Positions 17,259-26,886 of a stretch of 64,000 nucleotides of DNA are shown in pieces; the first letter of the stretch is position 1, and every line of letters starts with the position of its first letter. Origin of the DNA: Hyphomonas adhaerens MHS-3 (GTDB taxonomy: Bacteria > Pseudomonadota > Alphaproteobacteria > Caulobacterales > Hyphomonadaceae). The notes under the pieces are model-generated. The model searched no databases and had not been told where the DNA came from. It worked only from the letters and a program-made list of their open reading frames with translations. The translations under genes were made by a program, and so were the position numbers. The stretch lies in assembly GCF_000685235.1 (NCBI RefSeq), contig NZ_ARYH01000001.1, positions 744,001 through 808,000 of the forward strand, in the 5' to 3' direction.

Positions 17259-18098
17259 CTATTTCGTCTGAGGAACGTGTTCGTAGACGCGCACCCAGTC
17301 GACCACGAACTTGTCGGGGAATTTCCGCGGATCGGGCTTGTTCGCCCACCAGATGTTCGCGGCCCCGTCGGTCGTGTCGATTTCACCCGACAGCTTCACC
17401 CATAGCGGCGCCTGGCTGACACCGCCGGCGGATGTCCGCCAGGTCTCCTGCCCGTCGACATAAAAGATGTATTTGTCGGGAAACCATTCCAGCGTGTAGG
17501 TGTGCCAGCCGCGCCGGATGCCGGGGCGCATCGAGGCGAACACGCTCCACTGGTGCGCCTCCCCGTAACCGTCCCAGTGCAGCGCATGGTTCACCTTGTC
17601 GGTCCAGCCGAAGGTTTCCATGATGTCGACCTCGGTGCCGTCCCGGCCGGATCCGTCGACATTGTGCACCGTATTGGAAAACAGCCAGAAGGCTGACCAC
17701 CAGCCCGGCGCCTTTGGCAGTTTCGCGCGGACTTCATAGCGTCCGAAGGCCTGCTCGAACTTTCCCTCCGTCGACACCATGGCGCTGGCATAGTCATAAG
17801 GGTCGGAATCCTCTTCGGGATTCCGGTTCTCGATGACCGTCGTCTGAATGATCAGATGGCCGAGCCCGTTGAGATAGGCATTACCCGCATCCCACCAGCC
17901 GTCCGGGCCGTTTTCGTTGGGACGGCGATTGTACGCCTTGGAGATCCATTTGTCCGGGTCCGGACGTCCCTTGCCGCTGAAATCGTCCTGGAAGACGAGC
18001 TTCCATTCGGACGCCCCGTCATCCAGCGCAGAAAAGGTCGGCGTTTCACATGCGCCAACCAGAAAGACCAGGAACAGGGACGCGAAGAGGCGTTTCAT
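17259..18098 (-). CDS. Glycoside hydrolase family 16 lipoprotein
   Basis: 279-residue predicted exported lipoprotein. The signal peptide ends in a lipobox with C17 (LVGAC). The GH16 catalytic motif EVDIME is at 156-161, with E156 as nucleophile, D158 and E161 as acid/base, and DFSGKGRPDPDKW and AFWLFSN blocks around it. GH16 enzymes cut beta-1,3/1,4-glucans and galactans such as laminarin, agarose or carrageenan; the exact polymer cannot be told. No TonB receptor or other glycan genes are adjacent, so it is not in a polysaccharide-utilisation locus here. Confidence 0.9.
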   Translation of the reverse strand: MKRLFASLFLVFLVGACETPTFSALDDGASEWKLVFQDDFSGKGRPDPDKWISKAYNRRPNENGPDGWWDAGNAYLNGLGHLIIQTTVIENRNPEEDSDPYDYASAMVSTEGKFEQAFGRYEVRAKLPKAPGWWSAFWLFSNTVHNVDGSGRDGTEVDIMETFGWTDKVNHALHWDGYGEAHQWSVFASMRPGIRRGWHTYTLEWFPDKYIFYVDGQETWRTSAGGVSQAPLWVKLSGEIDTTDGAANIWWANKPDPRKFPDKFVVDWVRVYEHVPQTK

Positions 18099-18104
18099 GC
18101 CTCC

Positions 18105-19001
18105 CTACCGGATCACGCCGCCGAGCGGCTCGATATCATCCGGTTCATGTTGCAGGATCACTTTCGCACCGAGCTCGTCGGCCAGCGCTTCGAACTTGTC
18201 CATCGACACCAGCGTTTCCGGCTCGCTCCAGTTAAAGCGCGGAACCCGGCGCAGCGCGCGGCTTTCCTTGCGGTGATACAGATCGCCCGCAAGCAGGACC
18301 GGACCGCTTTCCGGCATGTCCAGCAGCAGCACCGAATGGCCCGGCGTGTGGCCCGGCATTTCGAGGATCTTCACCGTGCCGTCGCCGAAAACATCATAGT
18401 CGCCGCTGATCTTCTCCGCCTTCATCGGGCCGAAGGCCGCCCACATGGCCGCGAGCTGCGGGTCGGCATTCGCCTCGGTGCCTTCCGGCGGGAACATGTC
18501 GTTGTACTCGTCTTCCTGCACGATCCAGGTGGCGCCCTGCACCTGGCCGACCTGTCCGATATGATCGAAATGGTCGTGCGACAGGGAGACATAGTCGATG
18601 TCATCCGGGGTGAGGCCGAGATCGGCGAGCTGCTGGGTGATCGTCTTGTCCAGCGAGACATTGAAGATGCCGCCGACAGTCTGCTCTCCGGCGCCAGCCA
18701 GCATGCCCGGCAGGCCGAGATCCCAGAGCAACCGGCCGTCCGGATGGTTGATCAGGAAACAGGAGTCGGTGAGCGTATCGGTCTGGCCGGCATAATCCCC
18801 GGCGCTGGAGAAGGCATCGAGGTCCGTGACGTTGATCGTGCCGCAGTCCAGCACATTCACGGTCAGCGGCGCGGGCGCTTCGGCCTCGGCGACCGCCTCG
18901 ACAACCGGTTCGGCTGGCGTATCGGCCGGTGCCGCCTTCGGCGCACAGGCCGGTGCAAGCGTAAACGCAGTTGTGGCAAGCAGCGCATGGATCAGGCGCA
19001 T
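18105..19001 (-). CDS. Exported MBL-fold metallohydrolase (lactonase-like)
   Basis: 298-residue protein with an N-terminal signal sequence (MRLIHALLATTAFTLAPAC). A possible lipobox at C19 is imperfect because proline is at -2. An Ala/Pro/Glu-rich linker (21-45) leads to a metallo-beta-lactamase domain. Metal ligands are visible in SHDHFDH (H142, D143, H144, D146, H147), with later GHTPGHSV and AGDLYHR. The layout resembles N-acyl-homoserine lactonases, but glyoxalase II-like activity is also possible. The ATG at 19001 is chosen because AAGGGGG lies just upstream. It starts 6 bases upstream of the GH16 gene on the same strand. Confidence 0.87.
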   Translation of the reverse strand: MRLIHALLATTAFTLAPACAPKAAPADTPAEPVVEAVAEAEAPAPLTVNVLDCGTINVTDLDAFSSAGDYAGQTDTLTDSCFLINHPDGRLLWDLGLPGMLAGAGEQTVGGIFNVSLDKTITQQLADLGLTPDDIDYVSLSHDHFDHIGQVGQVQGATWIVQEDEYNDMFPPEGTEANADPQLAAMWAAFGPMKAEKISGDYDVFGDGTVKILEMPGHTPGHSVLLLDMPESGPVLLAGDLYHRKESRALRRVPRFNWSEPETLVSMDKFEALADELGAKVILQHEPDDIEPLGGVIR

Positions 19002-19042
19002 CGGAACCCCCTTCAGTTCTGTGAAACCCACTGAGGCGAAGC

Positions 19043-19444
19043 CTACCCCATGTCCTGATCGTGCGAAAGCGCAGACCCGTCAAAGGGGACAATGCGGTAA
19101 AAACAACTCGCCCGGCCGGTGTGACAGGCCCCGCCAGCCTGTTTTACCTTCAACAGGACCGCGTCCTGGTCGCAGTCGATCCGCACCTCGACGACCTCCT
19201 GCGTGTGGCCGGAAGTTTCGCCTTTCACCCACAATTCCCCGCGCGACCGGGACCAGTAAGTGGCCCGGCGGGTCGCCAGCGTCGCGGCCAGCGCGTCGGC
19301 GTTCATCCAGGCCATCATCAGCACATCGCCGCTGCCCGCGTCCTGCGCGATCGCGGCGATCAGGCCGTCAGCATTGAATTTCGGGCGCAGGTCGGGCGTC
19401 TCATCCTGCGCGCTGCCGGAAAGGGGGGGCGGAAATTGAGTCAT
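19043..19444 (-). CDS. hisI: Phosphoribosyl-AMP cyclohydrolase HisI
   Basis: 133-residue enzyme of the third step of histidine synthesis. The motifs are intact: [32 protein letters not shown] block, [11 protein letters not shown], the metal site DCDQDAVLL, and [14 protein letters not shown] with the conserved cysteines. There is no fused HisE domain, so phosphoribosyl-ATP pyrophosphatase must be separate. The ATG at 19444 is chosen because the family begins near there. Other his genes are not in this window. Confidence 0.95.
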   Translation of the reverse strand: MTQFPPPLSGSAQDETPDLRPKFNADGLIAAIAQDAGSGDVLMMAWMNADALAATLATRRATYWSRSRGELWVKGETSGHTQEVVEVRIDCDQDAVLLKVKQAGGACHTGRASCFYRIVPFDGSALSHDQDMG

Positions 19445-19542
19445 GCCCGCTCCATACGTCACCCCTCCCCTTCGCGCCAGCCACAGTCTAGGCTGTGATG
19501 ATACGAGTCCAAAACGGACCAACCCATGATGGAGGCATGACC

Positions 19543-20358
19543 ATGGCGGATTATGAGCAGATCCTGAGCGACCAGAAAGACGGAGTCCTGACGCTGACCC
19601 TCAACCGGCCCGACCGGCTGAACGCGTGGACCGACGTCATGCACAATGAGCTGAAGCACGCCATCGTCACCGCCAGCAGTGATGACGCCGTCCGGGTGAT
19701 CGTGGTGACCGGCGCCGGGCGCGGCTTCTGCGCCGGGGCGGACATGGACGTGCTGCAGGGCATCCAGGGCGGCGCGCGCGACCGGCTGACGGAAATCGAG
19801 GAGGCCCCGTCCGACCTGCGGGATCTCTATCCCGGCCGGTTCGGCTACATGTATGCCTGCCCGAAGCCGATCATCGCGGCGATCAATGGCGCGTGCGCGG
19901 GCATCGGCCTGATCTTCGCCCTGTTCGCGGACCTGCGCTACGCCGCGGCCGAGGCGAAATTCACGACCGCCTTTTCCCAGCGCGGCCTGATTGCCGAACA
20001 CGGCATCGCCTGGCTGCTGCCGCGGCTGGTCGGCGAGGCAAACGCACTGGACCTGTTGTTCACCGCCCGCAAATTCACCGGCCGGGAAGCGGCAGAGCTT
20101 GGCCTCGTCAACGACGCCCTGCCGGTCGGCGAGCTGATGGGCAATGTGCAGCAGACCGCGCACCACCTGGCCACCATGGTGTCGCCCCGCTCCGTCGCGG
20201 TGATGAAACAGCAGGTGCGCAAGACCTATTTCCAGAGCTTCGGCGACTCGCTTTCAGAAGCAGATGCTGCAATGGAGGAAAGCTTCGCCACATTCGACTT
20301 CAAAGAAGGGGTGGCGAGCTTTGTGGAGCGCCGCGCCCCGGCATTCAAAGGACGATAG
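19543..20358 (+). CDS. Enoyl-CoA hydratase/isomerase (crotonase family)
   Basis: 271-residue crotonase-fold protein: [12 protein letters not shown] (17-28), the oxyanion-hole block [15 protein letters not shown] (57-70), and [16 protein letters not shown]. The start at 19543 is favoured because GGAGG lies 7 bases before it; an ATG at 19537 in the same frame is too close to that site. It precedes the HMG-CoA lyase gene by 7 bases, so it may be the methylglutaconyl-CoA hydratase of leucine catabolism, or another branched acyl-CoA hydratase. The specific substrate is inference from context. Confidence 0.88.
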   Translation: MADYEQILSDQKDGVLTLTLNRPDRLNAWTDVMHNELKHAIVTASSDDAVRVIVVTGAGRGFCAGADMDVLQGIQGGARDRLTEIEEAPSDLRDLYPGRFGYMYACPKPIIAAINGACAGIGLIFALFADLRYAAAEAKFTTAFSQRGLIAEHGIAWLLPRLVGEANALDLLFTARKFTGREAAELGLVNDALPVGELMGNVQQTAHHLATMVSPRSVAVMKQQVRKTYFQSFGDSLSEADAAMEESFATFDFKEGVASFVERRAPAFKGR

Positions 20359-20365
20359 GAGAGCC

Positions 20366-21277
20366 ATGACCCGCCGCATCGACATTGTGGAAGTCGGCCC
20401 GCGCGACGGGCTGCAAAACGATCCCGCCAACCTGACCGTTGAGCAGAAGCTGGAATTCATTTCCCGCCTCGAAGAGGCCGGCGTGACGCGGATGGAATCC
20501 GGCAGCTTCGTCAACCCAAAGGCCGTGCCGAAAATGGCGGACAGCCCGGCGGTCTTCGCCGGGCTCGACCGGTCGAAGCCGACGCGCCACATTGCCCTCG
20601 CCCTGAACGAGAAGGGCGTGCGGCGCGCCATCGATGCGCAGGCCGACGAGATCAATTTCGTGCTGGTGGCCAGCGAAACCTTCGGCCGCAAGAACCAGGG
20701 CATGAGCCCGCAGGACAGCGCCGACATGCTGGCCCTGTGCGCGCCGCTGGTGCACGAGGCGGGCATTCCCCTGTCCGCCACGATCTCTGTGGCCTTTGGC
20801 GACCCGTATGACGGCGAGGTCGATCTCAATGTCGTTGGCAATCTTGCCGCCCAGTCCCAGCGCGCCGGTGTCGCGGAGCTTGCCCTCGGCGACACGATTG
20901 GCGTGGCAGACCCGTGGGCCGTGCGGCGTGCCATCGACCGGGTACGGATGGAGTCGCCGGACGTGTACCTGCGCATGCACTTCCACGACACGCGCGGACA
21001 GGGCCTCGCCAATGTCGCAGCGGCGGTGGATGCAGGCATTGATGTGATCGATGCCAGCTGCGGCGGCATCGGCGGCTGCCCCTTCGCCCCGGCGGCGACC
21101 GGCAATGTGGCGACCGAAGACGTCGTCTACATGCTGGAACGCGGCGGCTTCGAAACCGGGCTGGACCTCGGCAAACTGATCGAAACCTCGAAATGGCTGG
21201 AGACGGTGCTACAGCACCCGGTCAGCTCAGCGCTCAGCCGCGCGGGCGGGTTTCCTCCCGCCATGCCAACTGGGTAG
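20366..21277 (+). CDS. mvaB: Hydroxymethylglutaryl-CoA lyase
   Basis: 303-residue HMGL-type TIM-barrel enzyme that cleaves HMG-CoA to acetyl-CoA and acetoacetate. GPRDGLQN (11-18) provides R13/D14, RMHFHDTRGQG supplies metal ligands H205 and H207, and GCPFAP holds catalytic C238. AGGAGAG precedes the ATG at 20366. With the hydratase just upstream it would complete the end of leucine degradation; methylcrotonyl-CoA carboxylase genes are not in view. The AT-rich PIN-like gene follows 55 bases later. Confidence 0.93.
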   Translation: MTRRIDIVEVGPRDGLQNDPANLTVEQKLEFISRLEEAGVTRMESGSFVNPKAVPKMADSPAVFAGLDRSKPTRHIALALNEKGVRRAIDAQADEINFVLVASETFGRKNQGMSPQDSADMLALCAPLVHEAGIPLSATISVAFGDPYDGEVDLNVVGNLAAQSQRAGVAELALGDTIGVADPWAVRRAIDRVRMESPDVYLRMHFHDTRGQGLANVAAAVDAGIDVIDASCGGIGGCPFAPAATGNVATEDVVYMLERGGFETGLDLGKLIETSKWLETVLQHPVSSALSRAGGFPPAMPTG

Positions 21278-21332
21278 ACGAATGCCTCTAAACTGGGCTT
21301 TATCAAGGGAGAGAAAAAGCGGGAGTGTTTAG

Positions 21333-22571
21333 GTGGGACCAATTGCACTTTTCGACAAATCGTTTCTGCAACTTCTCACTCTTGACGAATCTTGCGTGTT
21401 CGATGCGCTTTTCTCTGCAAACATTCCGCCAATCTTTCTTGCAGAAGTTCTTGCTGATTTAGCGAAAGCCGGGAAATCTCCCGCTCAAACGAAGCGTTTT
21501 GTGGCGTCTTTAGCCGAAAAAACCCCTTGTCTTCATAGTTATCCCAATGCTTTTCATTTTGGACTAATGCGAGGTGAACTGATTGGACTGAAAGTGGAAA
21601 TGAGCGGACGCCCTCATATACATGGCGGTCAATTCGCGCGTTCAAATAAAGGGATCCACATCGTTCACGACAAGCCACCGGAAATGGAGGCTTTGAGCCG
21701 ATGGGAAGACGGACAATTCGACGAAGTTGAAGCGCAATTCGCAAAGCAATGGCGTGAACAAATCGAATCTATTGATCTCAAAGAGGTCGCCGCACGTGTT
21801 GCTGATGCAGACACATTTGCGGGAAAAATTCGTGACCTATCGGAGGCCAGAACGCGGGCGGAAGAGTATCTCAACAATCCCCACCATCAACTTTCGATTC
21901 TAAAACTACTCATCGAGATGCTCGGCTTCGGGAATGTGCGCCGTAGAATTATTTTGGATCGTTGGACGAAATCCGGACGTGCACCGATGAGTAAGTTTGC
22001 TCCGTATAGTTTATACGTGCTGACCGTTGACATTTTCTTTGAGCTCGCACTCGGCAAGTCGATGATTGGTGCTCATCGCCCAAGCAATAAGATTGATATG
22101 TCGTATCTGTACTATCTGCCGTTCTGCCAAATTTTTGTGTCACGCGACAAACTTCACAAGCGGGTGGCTCCGCTATTCTTACGTGGAAGTCAGGAATTTG
22201 TCTGGGGTGACGACCTAAAATCCAGCCTCTCTGAACTGGTAGATGTTTTCTCCAGCTACCCAGAATCCGTCAAAGAAACCGGGCTTATGAAGTTCGCGCG
22301 TACCCCACCACTTGAGCACTCAGGGGCCGTCGCACAGCTTTGGGACAATCATGCTGGAAGTTGGAGGTCGAAGCAAAAGCCACCTGCCCTAAGCCCCAAA
22401 AAAGAAAGAGAAATTCTCGACATGCTCAAATCACAAATGAACTTGCCTCGACTGAAAAGTTCGCAAGCTTCATCAGCAGACATGAGAGCAGAGCCTCAGT
22501 CGATGTCAATTTCCAGAATGGTTCCACGAAAAAGAGGGCAGTGGTACATGCTGCCAAAAGACATAAAGTAA
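21333..22571 (+). CDS. Orphan PIN-like nuclease protein, atypical composition
   Basis: 412-residue protein I cannot assign to a named family. The N terminus (IALFDKSFLQLLTLDES, then FLAEVLADLAKAG) and a distant C-terminal piece (NKIDMSYLYYLPFCQIFVSRDKLH) look like the two halves of a PIN nuclease fold. Candidate metal ligands are D8, E38, D255 and D272. A roughly 200-residue insert (60-250) with a charged coiled region separates them, and a basic tail (395-412) closes the protein. It starts at GTG with GGGAG upstream. Base composition is visibly AT-richer than its neighbours (27 of 60 G+C in 21421-21480, against 35 of 60 in 20401-20460), with codons rarely used around it. It probably arrived by transfer. 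No antitoxin gene lies beside it. Confidence 0.7.
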   Translation: MGPIALFDKSFLQLLTLDESCVFDALFSANIPPIFLAEVLADLAKAGKSPAQTKRFVASLAEKTPCLHSYPNAFHFGLMRGELIGLKVEMSGRPHIHGGQFARSNKGIHIVHDKPPEMEALSRWEDGQFDEVEAQFAKQWREQIESIDLKEVAARVADADTFAGKIRDLSEARTRAEEYLNNPHHQLSILKLLIEMLGFGNVRRRIILDRWTKSGRAPMSKFAPYSLYVLTVDIFFELALGKSMIGAHRPSNKIDMSYLYYLPFCQIFVSRDKLHKRVAPLFLRGSQEFVWGDDLKSSLSELVDVFSSYPESVKETGLMKFARTPPLEHSGAVAQLWDNHAGSWRSKQKPPALSPKKEREILDMLKSQMNLPRLKSSQASSADMRAEPQSMSISRMVPRKRGQWYMLPKDIK

Positions 22572-22588
22572 TTCGCCCAAGAGCGCCG

Positions 22589-24589
22589 TTACTTCTTAGC
22601 GCCCTTCACTTCCTGGAAGCTGGTGGTTTTTACGGCGCGGCCGATGTCGACTTTTTTGCCTTTGCCGTAGGAGGGCGCGCCGCTGGCGGCGCCTGAGACG
22701 GCGCCGGGGCGGACGGTGCGTTCCGTCAGCGGAGGAATGGCCATGGCTTTCGGATTCGGCTGGTTCTCGTCGAACAGGCTGGCGAGCTGGTCCGTCATCG
22801 CGCCGCCCAGTTGTTCGGCATCCACGATGGTGACGGCGCGCTTGTAATAGCGCGTCACGTCATGGCCGATGCCGATGGCGATCAGTTCCACCGGGCTGCG
22901 CGTTTCGATCTCTTCGATCACCTGGCGCAAATGGCGCTCAAGATAGTTTCCGACATTCACGTTCAGCGTGGAATCGTCGACCGGCGCACCATCGGAAATG
23001 ACCATCAGGATCTTGCGCTGTTCGGTCCGGGCGAGCAGCCGGTCATGCGCCCAGAGCAGCGCTTCGCCGTCGATATTCTCTTTCAACAGGCCTTCGCGCA
23101 TCATCAGGCCGAGATTCTTGCGCGCGCGGCGCCAGGGGGCGTCGGCCTGTTTGTAGACGATGTGGCGCACATCGTTGAGGCGTCCCGGCGATGGGGGCTT
23201 GCCGGACTTCACCCAATCCTCACGCGACAGGCCGCCCTTCCACGCCTTGGTGGTGAAGCCGAGCACTTCAGTCTTCACATTGCAGCGTTCCAGCGTGCGG
23301 GCCAGAATGTCCGCACACAGCGCCGCCACCATGATCGGCCGCCCGCGCATGGAGCCGGAATTGTCCAGCAGCAGCGTCACGATCGTGTCGCGGAATTCGG
23401 AATCGTCTTCCTGTTTGAACGACAGCGGCGCGGTCGGATCGGTGATGACGCGCGTCAGGCGGGCCGTGTCCAGAACGCCCTCTTCCAGATCGAAGCTCCA
23501 CGACCGGTTCTGCTGTGCCATCAGCAGGCGTTGCAGCTTGTTGGCGAGTTTCGAGACCGCGCCCTGCAGGCCCTGCAGCTGGTGGTCGAGATAGGCGCGC
23601 AGGCGCGTCAGTTCTTCCGGATCGCAGAGGTCCGGCGCCTGGGCCACTTCGTCATGCTCACGCGTGAAGACCGAATAAGTGAACCGGTCCCTGTCATCGC
23701 CATCGCGGAAATTGGGGCGCAGCGGCTGGGTGCCGTCCTCCTCGTCGTCCGGCGTATCGTCGGACTCCATGTCCATGTCCTGATCGACGGAGACATTGGA
23801 TTCCTCGCCTTCCATTTCCTCCGTGTCGCCAGCTTCCATCTGCTCGGAGGAGGCGCCCATCGGCTCCTCGGATTCCATGTCCTGGTCGCCCTGGTCCGGC
23901 TGCTGCTCGGACTCCATTTCGCTGTCCTGCTGGTCGTCGCTGGTTTCAGCGTCCTCGCTGGGCGCGTCGGTGGCCGTCAGGTCGCGGATCATGTCGCGTA
24001 CGGTGCGGGCAAAGCCCGGCTGGTCGTGCAGCTGGGAAATCAGCTTGTCGAGCGCATCGCCGGTCTTCTCGGCCACCTGTTCGCGCCAGACATCCGCCAC
24101 GCGGCCTGCCGCCTCCGGCAGGGCCCGGCCGGTCAGGCGTTCGCGCAACAGGAATTCAATGGCGGGCGCAAGGACGGCTTCCGGCTCCTCGGTGCCCATG
24201 CCGAACTCGCCGGACTCGCAGCGGTGGGTCAGGACAGCGTCGAGATTGTCCGCCGTGCCGCGCATGGCGTTGGCGCCGAGGCTTTCGATCCGCGCGTTTT
24301 CCGCCGCATCATAGACCTGCCGGGGCAGATCCCCCTGCGGACGGTGCTTCATGTGCGCGCCCGCATCATGGTGCGCCTTGCGCAGCGCCACGGCGTCTGC
24401 CTCGCCGCGGATCCGCGCCGCCACCTCTGCCGGCAGCGTCACCGGCGGCGGCCGCAGCACGATGCGCTCGGCATCGGCGCCCGGCTCGTTGCCATAGCCA
24501 ACTTCCACGTCCCGGTCGGCGCTCATCGCCTTGGTCGTCACGGCGAGCGCTTGCTTGAAGAGTTCCTGGGGGGTGGTGTCCTTGGCCAT
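22589..24589 (-). CDS. cobT: Cobaltochelatase subunit CobT-like VWA protein
   Basis: 666-residue CobT homologue. The N-terminal helical domain (about 1-205) is followed by a long acidic linker (about 208-288, many D/E/S/M) and a C-terminal von Willebrand A domain whose metal site is DNSGS (D409, S411, S413). CobT with CobS forms the AAA+ chaperone complex that helps CobN insert cobalt into hydrogenobyrinic acid diamide. Here cobS lies two genes upstream on the same strand with a dienelactone hydrolase between. cobN is not in the window. In related bacteria without the full pathway, CobST-like pairs may serve another metallo-target. Confidence 0.93.
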   Translation of the reverse strand: MAKDTTPQELFKQALAVTTKAMSADRDVEVGYGNEPGADAERIVLRPPPVTLPAEVAARIRGEADAVALRKAHHDAGAHMKHRPQGDLPRQVYDAAENARIESLGANAMRGTADNLDAVLTHRCESGEFGMGTEEPEAVLAPAIEFLLRERLTGRALPEAAGRVADVWREQVAEKTGDALDKLISQLHDQPGFARTVRDMIRDLTATDAPSEDAETSDDQQDSEMESEQQPDQGDQDMESEEPMGASSEQMEAGDTEEMEGEESNVSVDQDMDMESDDTPDDEEDGTQPLRPNFRDGDDRDRFTYSVFTREHDEVAQAPDLCDPEELTRLRAYLDHQLQGLQGAVSKLANKLQRLLMAQQNRSWSFDLEEGVLDTARLTRVITDPTAPLSFKQEDDSEFRDTIVTLLLDNSGSMRGRPIMVAALCADILARTLERCNVKTEVLGFTTKAWKGGLSREDWVKSGKPPSPGRLNDVRHIVYKQADAPWRRARKNLGLMMREGLLKENIDGEALLWAHDRLLARTEQRKILMVISDGAPVDDSTLNVNVGNYLERHLRQVIEEIETRSPVELIAIGIGHDVTRYYKRAVTIVDAEQLGGAMTDQLASLFDENQPNPKAMAIPPLTERTVRPGAVSGAASGAPSYGKGKKVDIGRAVKTTSFQEVKGAKK

Positions 24590-24621
24590 ATATGTCTTGT
24601 CTTGTGCGCCTTCAGCGCAAT

Positions 24622-25302
24622 CTAGAAGCCGGCGTCGGCTGCGGCCTGGTTGAACAGGTCGAGCGTGCGCCGGAAAGCGAGTTCGTCGGCATGGGCGTCA
24701 TAATCGTCCGAACGCCGCCGGGCGAAACCGTGACCGGCGTCATAGATATAGACCGGCACATCATGCCGGGCCTGTTCGAACGCGCGCACGCCATCCATCG
24801 GGATATGCGGGTCATGCTGGCCGAAATGGACGATGGTCGGGCATTTGGGCGACTGGTCCTTCGCGCCGGGCACGAGGCTGCCATAATAGCCGCTGGCCGC
24901 TGACAGCCCGTCCAGCTGGCAGGCGGCAAGATACGCCATCGACCCGCCATAGCAGAAGCCGGTGATGAAGACCGGCGCTTCCAGTTCGCCGATACAGGTT
25001 GCGATATCCGCCATCGCATTTTCGAGGCCATTGGCGCGGGCATAGCCGCCGCCTTGCGCGATGGCATCGGGCGAATGGCTTTCTGTGGAGAAGCCTTTGT
25101 CCTGCCGGTCGAACATGGACGGCGCGAGCACTTCATAGCCTTCGGCGGCGAAACGTTTGCACGCCTCGATCATGTAGGAATTCACGCCGAAAATTTCCTG
25201 CACCAGCACGAGGCCGCCCTTGCGTGCGCCCTGTGCCGTTACATGCAGCGCATTGAACCGGAAGCCGTCACCGCTTGTGAGTTCGATGACCTTGGTGTTC
25301 AT
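24622..25302 (-). CDS. Dienelactone hydrolase family protein
   Basis: 226-residue alpha/beta hydrolase. The nucleophile is C117 in ITGFCYGGS, with E36 (VQEIFG), an acidic residue in [10 protein letters not shown] and the histidine of YDAGHGF completing a Cys-Asp-His arrangement typical of dienelactone hydrolases. Known family members open dienelactone in chloroaromatic breakdown, but many homologues have other ester substrates. It is placed between cobS (1-base gap) and cobT (32-base gap), so it is co-transcribed with the chelatase genes. A joint function is not evident. Confidence 0.92.
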   Translation of the reverse strand: MNTKVIELTSGDGFRFNALHVTAQGARKGGLVLVQEIFGVNSYMIEACKRFAAEGYEVLAPSMFDRQDKGFSTESHSPDAIAQGGGYARANGLENAMADIATCIGELEAPVFITGFCYGGSMAYLAACQLDGLSAASGYYGSLVPGAKDQSPKCPTIVHFGQHDPHIPMDGVRAFEQARHDVPVYIYDAGHGFARRRSDDYDAHADELAFRRTLDLFNQAAADAGF

Positions 25303-25303
25303 C

Positions 25304-26287
25304 TCAGGCCACCCGCACCATCAGGGCGCTTTCCGGCAATTCCTCCGCGAAGCAGCGCTGGTACATTTCGGCGACCAGCGGCCGCTCCAGCTCGTCACAC
25401 TTGTTGAGGAAGGTCATGCGGAAGGCGTGGCCGAGATTTCCGAAGATGGCGAAGTTCTCCGCCCAGGTGATCACGGTCCGCGGGCTCATCACGGTGGACA
25501 GGTCGCCGGCCATGAAGGCGTTCCGCGTCAGGTCTGCCAGCGTCACCATCTTGGCCAGCGTGTCATCGTCGACGCCGGTGGCCTTGGACTTCACGATCTG
25601 CACTTCGGCATCATGCTCAAGGTAGTTCAGCGTGGTGACGATGTTCCAGCGGTCCATCTGGCCCTGGTTCAGCTGTTGCGTGCCGTGATAGAGGCCCGTC
25701 GTATCGCCGAGGCCGACCGTGTTGGTGGTCGAGAACAGGCGGAAATTCGGGTTCGGCGCGATCACGCGGTTCTGGTCCAGCAGGGTCAGCTTGCCCGAGC
25801 TTTCCAGAACGCGCTGGATCACGAACATCACGTCCGGGCGGCCGGCATCGTATTCGTCGAAGGTGATCGCCACCGGGCGCTGCAGCGCCCATGGCAGGAT
25901 GCCTTCACGGAATTCGGTGATCTGCTGGCCGTCCTTCAGGACGATGGCGTCCTTGCCGACCATGTCGATCCGGCTGACATGGCTGTCGAGGTTGACCCGG
26001 ATCATCGGCCAGTTGAGGCGCGCGGCCACCTGCTCGATGTGGGTGGATTTCCCGGTGCCGTGATAGCCCTGCACCATGACGCGGCGATTGTGCTCAAAGC
26101 CGGCCAGGATGGCGAGCGTCGTCTGCGGGTCGAACCGGTAGGCATCGTCGATTTCCGGCACATATTCGGTGCGGGTCTTGAAGCCATGCACCACCATGTC
26201 CGTATCGAGGCCGAACACCTTGCGGACATTGATTTTCTCGGTCGGCTCCATGCCGTCCAGGGCAGTGCTGTCACTCATTACGGTCAT
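25304..26287 (-). CDS. cobS: Cobaltochelatase subunit CobS (AAA+ ATPase)
   Basis: 327-residue MoxR-like AAA+ protein. The N terminus [22 protein letters not shown] is characteristic of CobS; Walker A is GYHGTGKST (74-82) and Walker B ITFDEYD (141-147), followed by [17 protein letters not shown], the sensor-1 region. It partners CobT in the ATP-driven part of cobalt insertion into the corrin ring. The start at 26287 is chosen over the ATG at 26278 because GAGAT lies upstream. It leads the leftward cobS-hydrolase-cobT operon. Confidence 0.95.
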   Translation of the reverse strand: MTVMSDSTALDGMEPTEKINVRKVFGLDTDMVVHGFKTRTEYVPEIDDAYRFDPQTTLAILAGFEHNRRVMVQGYHGTGKSTHIEQVAARLNWPMIRVNLDSHVSRIDMVGKDAIVLKDGQQITEFREGILPWALQRPVAITFDEYDAGRPDVMFVIQRVLESSGKLTLLDQNRVIAPNPNFRLFSTTNTVGLGDTTGLYHGTQQLNQGQMDRWNIVTTLNYLEHDAEVQIVKSKATGVDDDTLAKMVTLADLTRNAFMAGDLSTVMSPRTVITWAENFAIFGNLGHAFRMTFLNKCDELERPLVAEMYQRCFAEELPESALMVRVA

Positions 26288-26397
26288 TGCAAATATCTCA
26301 GGCTTCGGGAGGTCTAGTCATACAAAGAGGGTTCTAGCACGGCTACGTGTCCGGGCTAGTGCGACGTAGGGTAAATCCTGCAGCCGGTCTGGAGCGG

Positions 26398-26862
26398 CTA
26401 GCGGTCTTCCGGCGCAGGCGCCCCGGACCCCATATCGGCAATCCACTTCCAGCTGCCGTCATCCTGACGCTGCCAGACCGTGATGTACTTGCCGTAGGAC
26501 GCCCCTTCCTGCCCGGCCTGTGTGTAGGTCGCATAGCCCCAAGTGTAGCCGAAATCGCCGCCCTGTCCGGCATGGGCCGCCTCGGGCGCCCATTCGATGA
26601 TCATCTCCTCCGGCCATCGGGACGTCCACGCTTCGACGGCCGCCTTCCCTGTTTCCGGCACGCCGGCAGACGGGAAAATCGTGACATCTTCGGCGGCGAA
26701 CTCGACAAAGGCCGGACCGGCACCGATCTCGAGCGCGCGGGCGGCAAAGGCCCGGTCGGCTGCCATCATTTCCTGTTCGGTTGTGGCCGGGGCGGACACG
26801 GTGGCGCACGCGGCAAGCCCGATCGCCGGCAAGACGATCAGACGCTGCATCATTGGAGGCAT
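26398..26862 (-). CDS. DUF4440/SnoaL-like exported protein
   Basis: 154-residue predicted lipoprotein with signal and lipobox (LPAIGLAAC, C19) followed by an NTF2-like domain (EQEMMAADRAFAARALEIG, then AAVEAWTSRW and VTYIQ-like ending IADMGSGAP). This fold occurs in small hydrolases and binding proteins; many members have no known activity. AAGGAGAGG precedes the ATG at 26862, which fixes the start. It lies 24 bases after the amidohydrolase gene on the same strand, so they probably share a transcript. Confidence 0.82.
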   Translation of the reverse strand: MPPMMQRLIVLPAIGLAACATVSAPATTEQEMMAADRAFAARALEIGAGPAFVEFAAEDVTIFPSAGVPETGKAAVEAWTSRWPEEMIIEWAPEAAHAGQGGDFGYTWGYATYTQAGQEGASYGKYITVWQRQDDGSWKWIADMGSGAPAPEDR

Positions 26863-26886
26863 TCGCCTCTCCTTGGACTTGTACCC

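Noticed and set aside
15439-17349. A 636-codon minus-strand frame opposite the acyl-CoA dehydrogenase
   Set aside because: Antisense to a clear enzyme gene, no family resemblance and no ribosome site.
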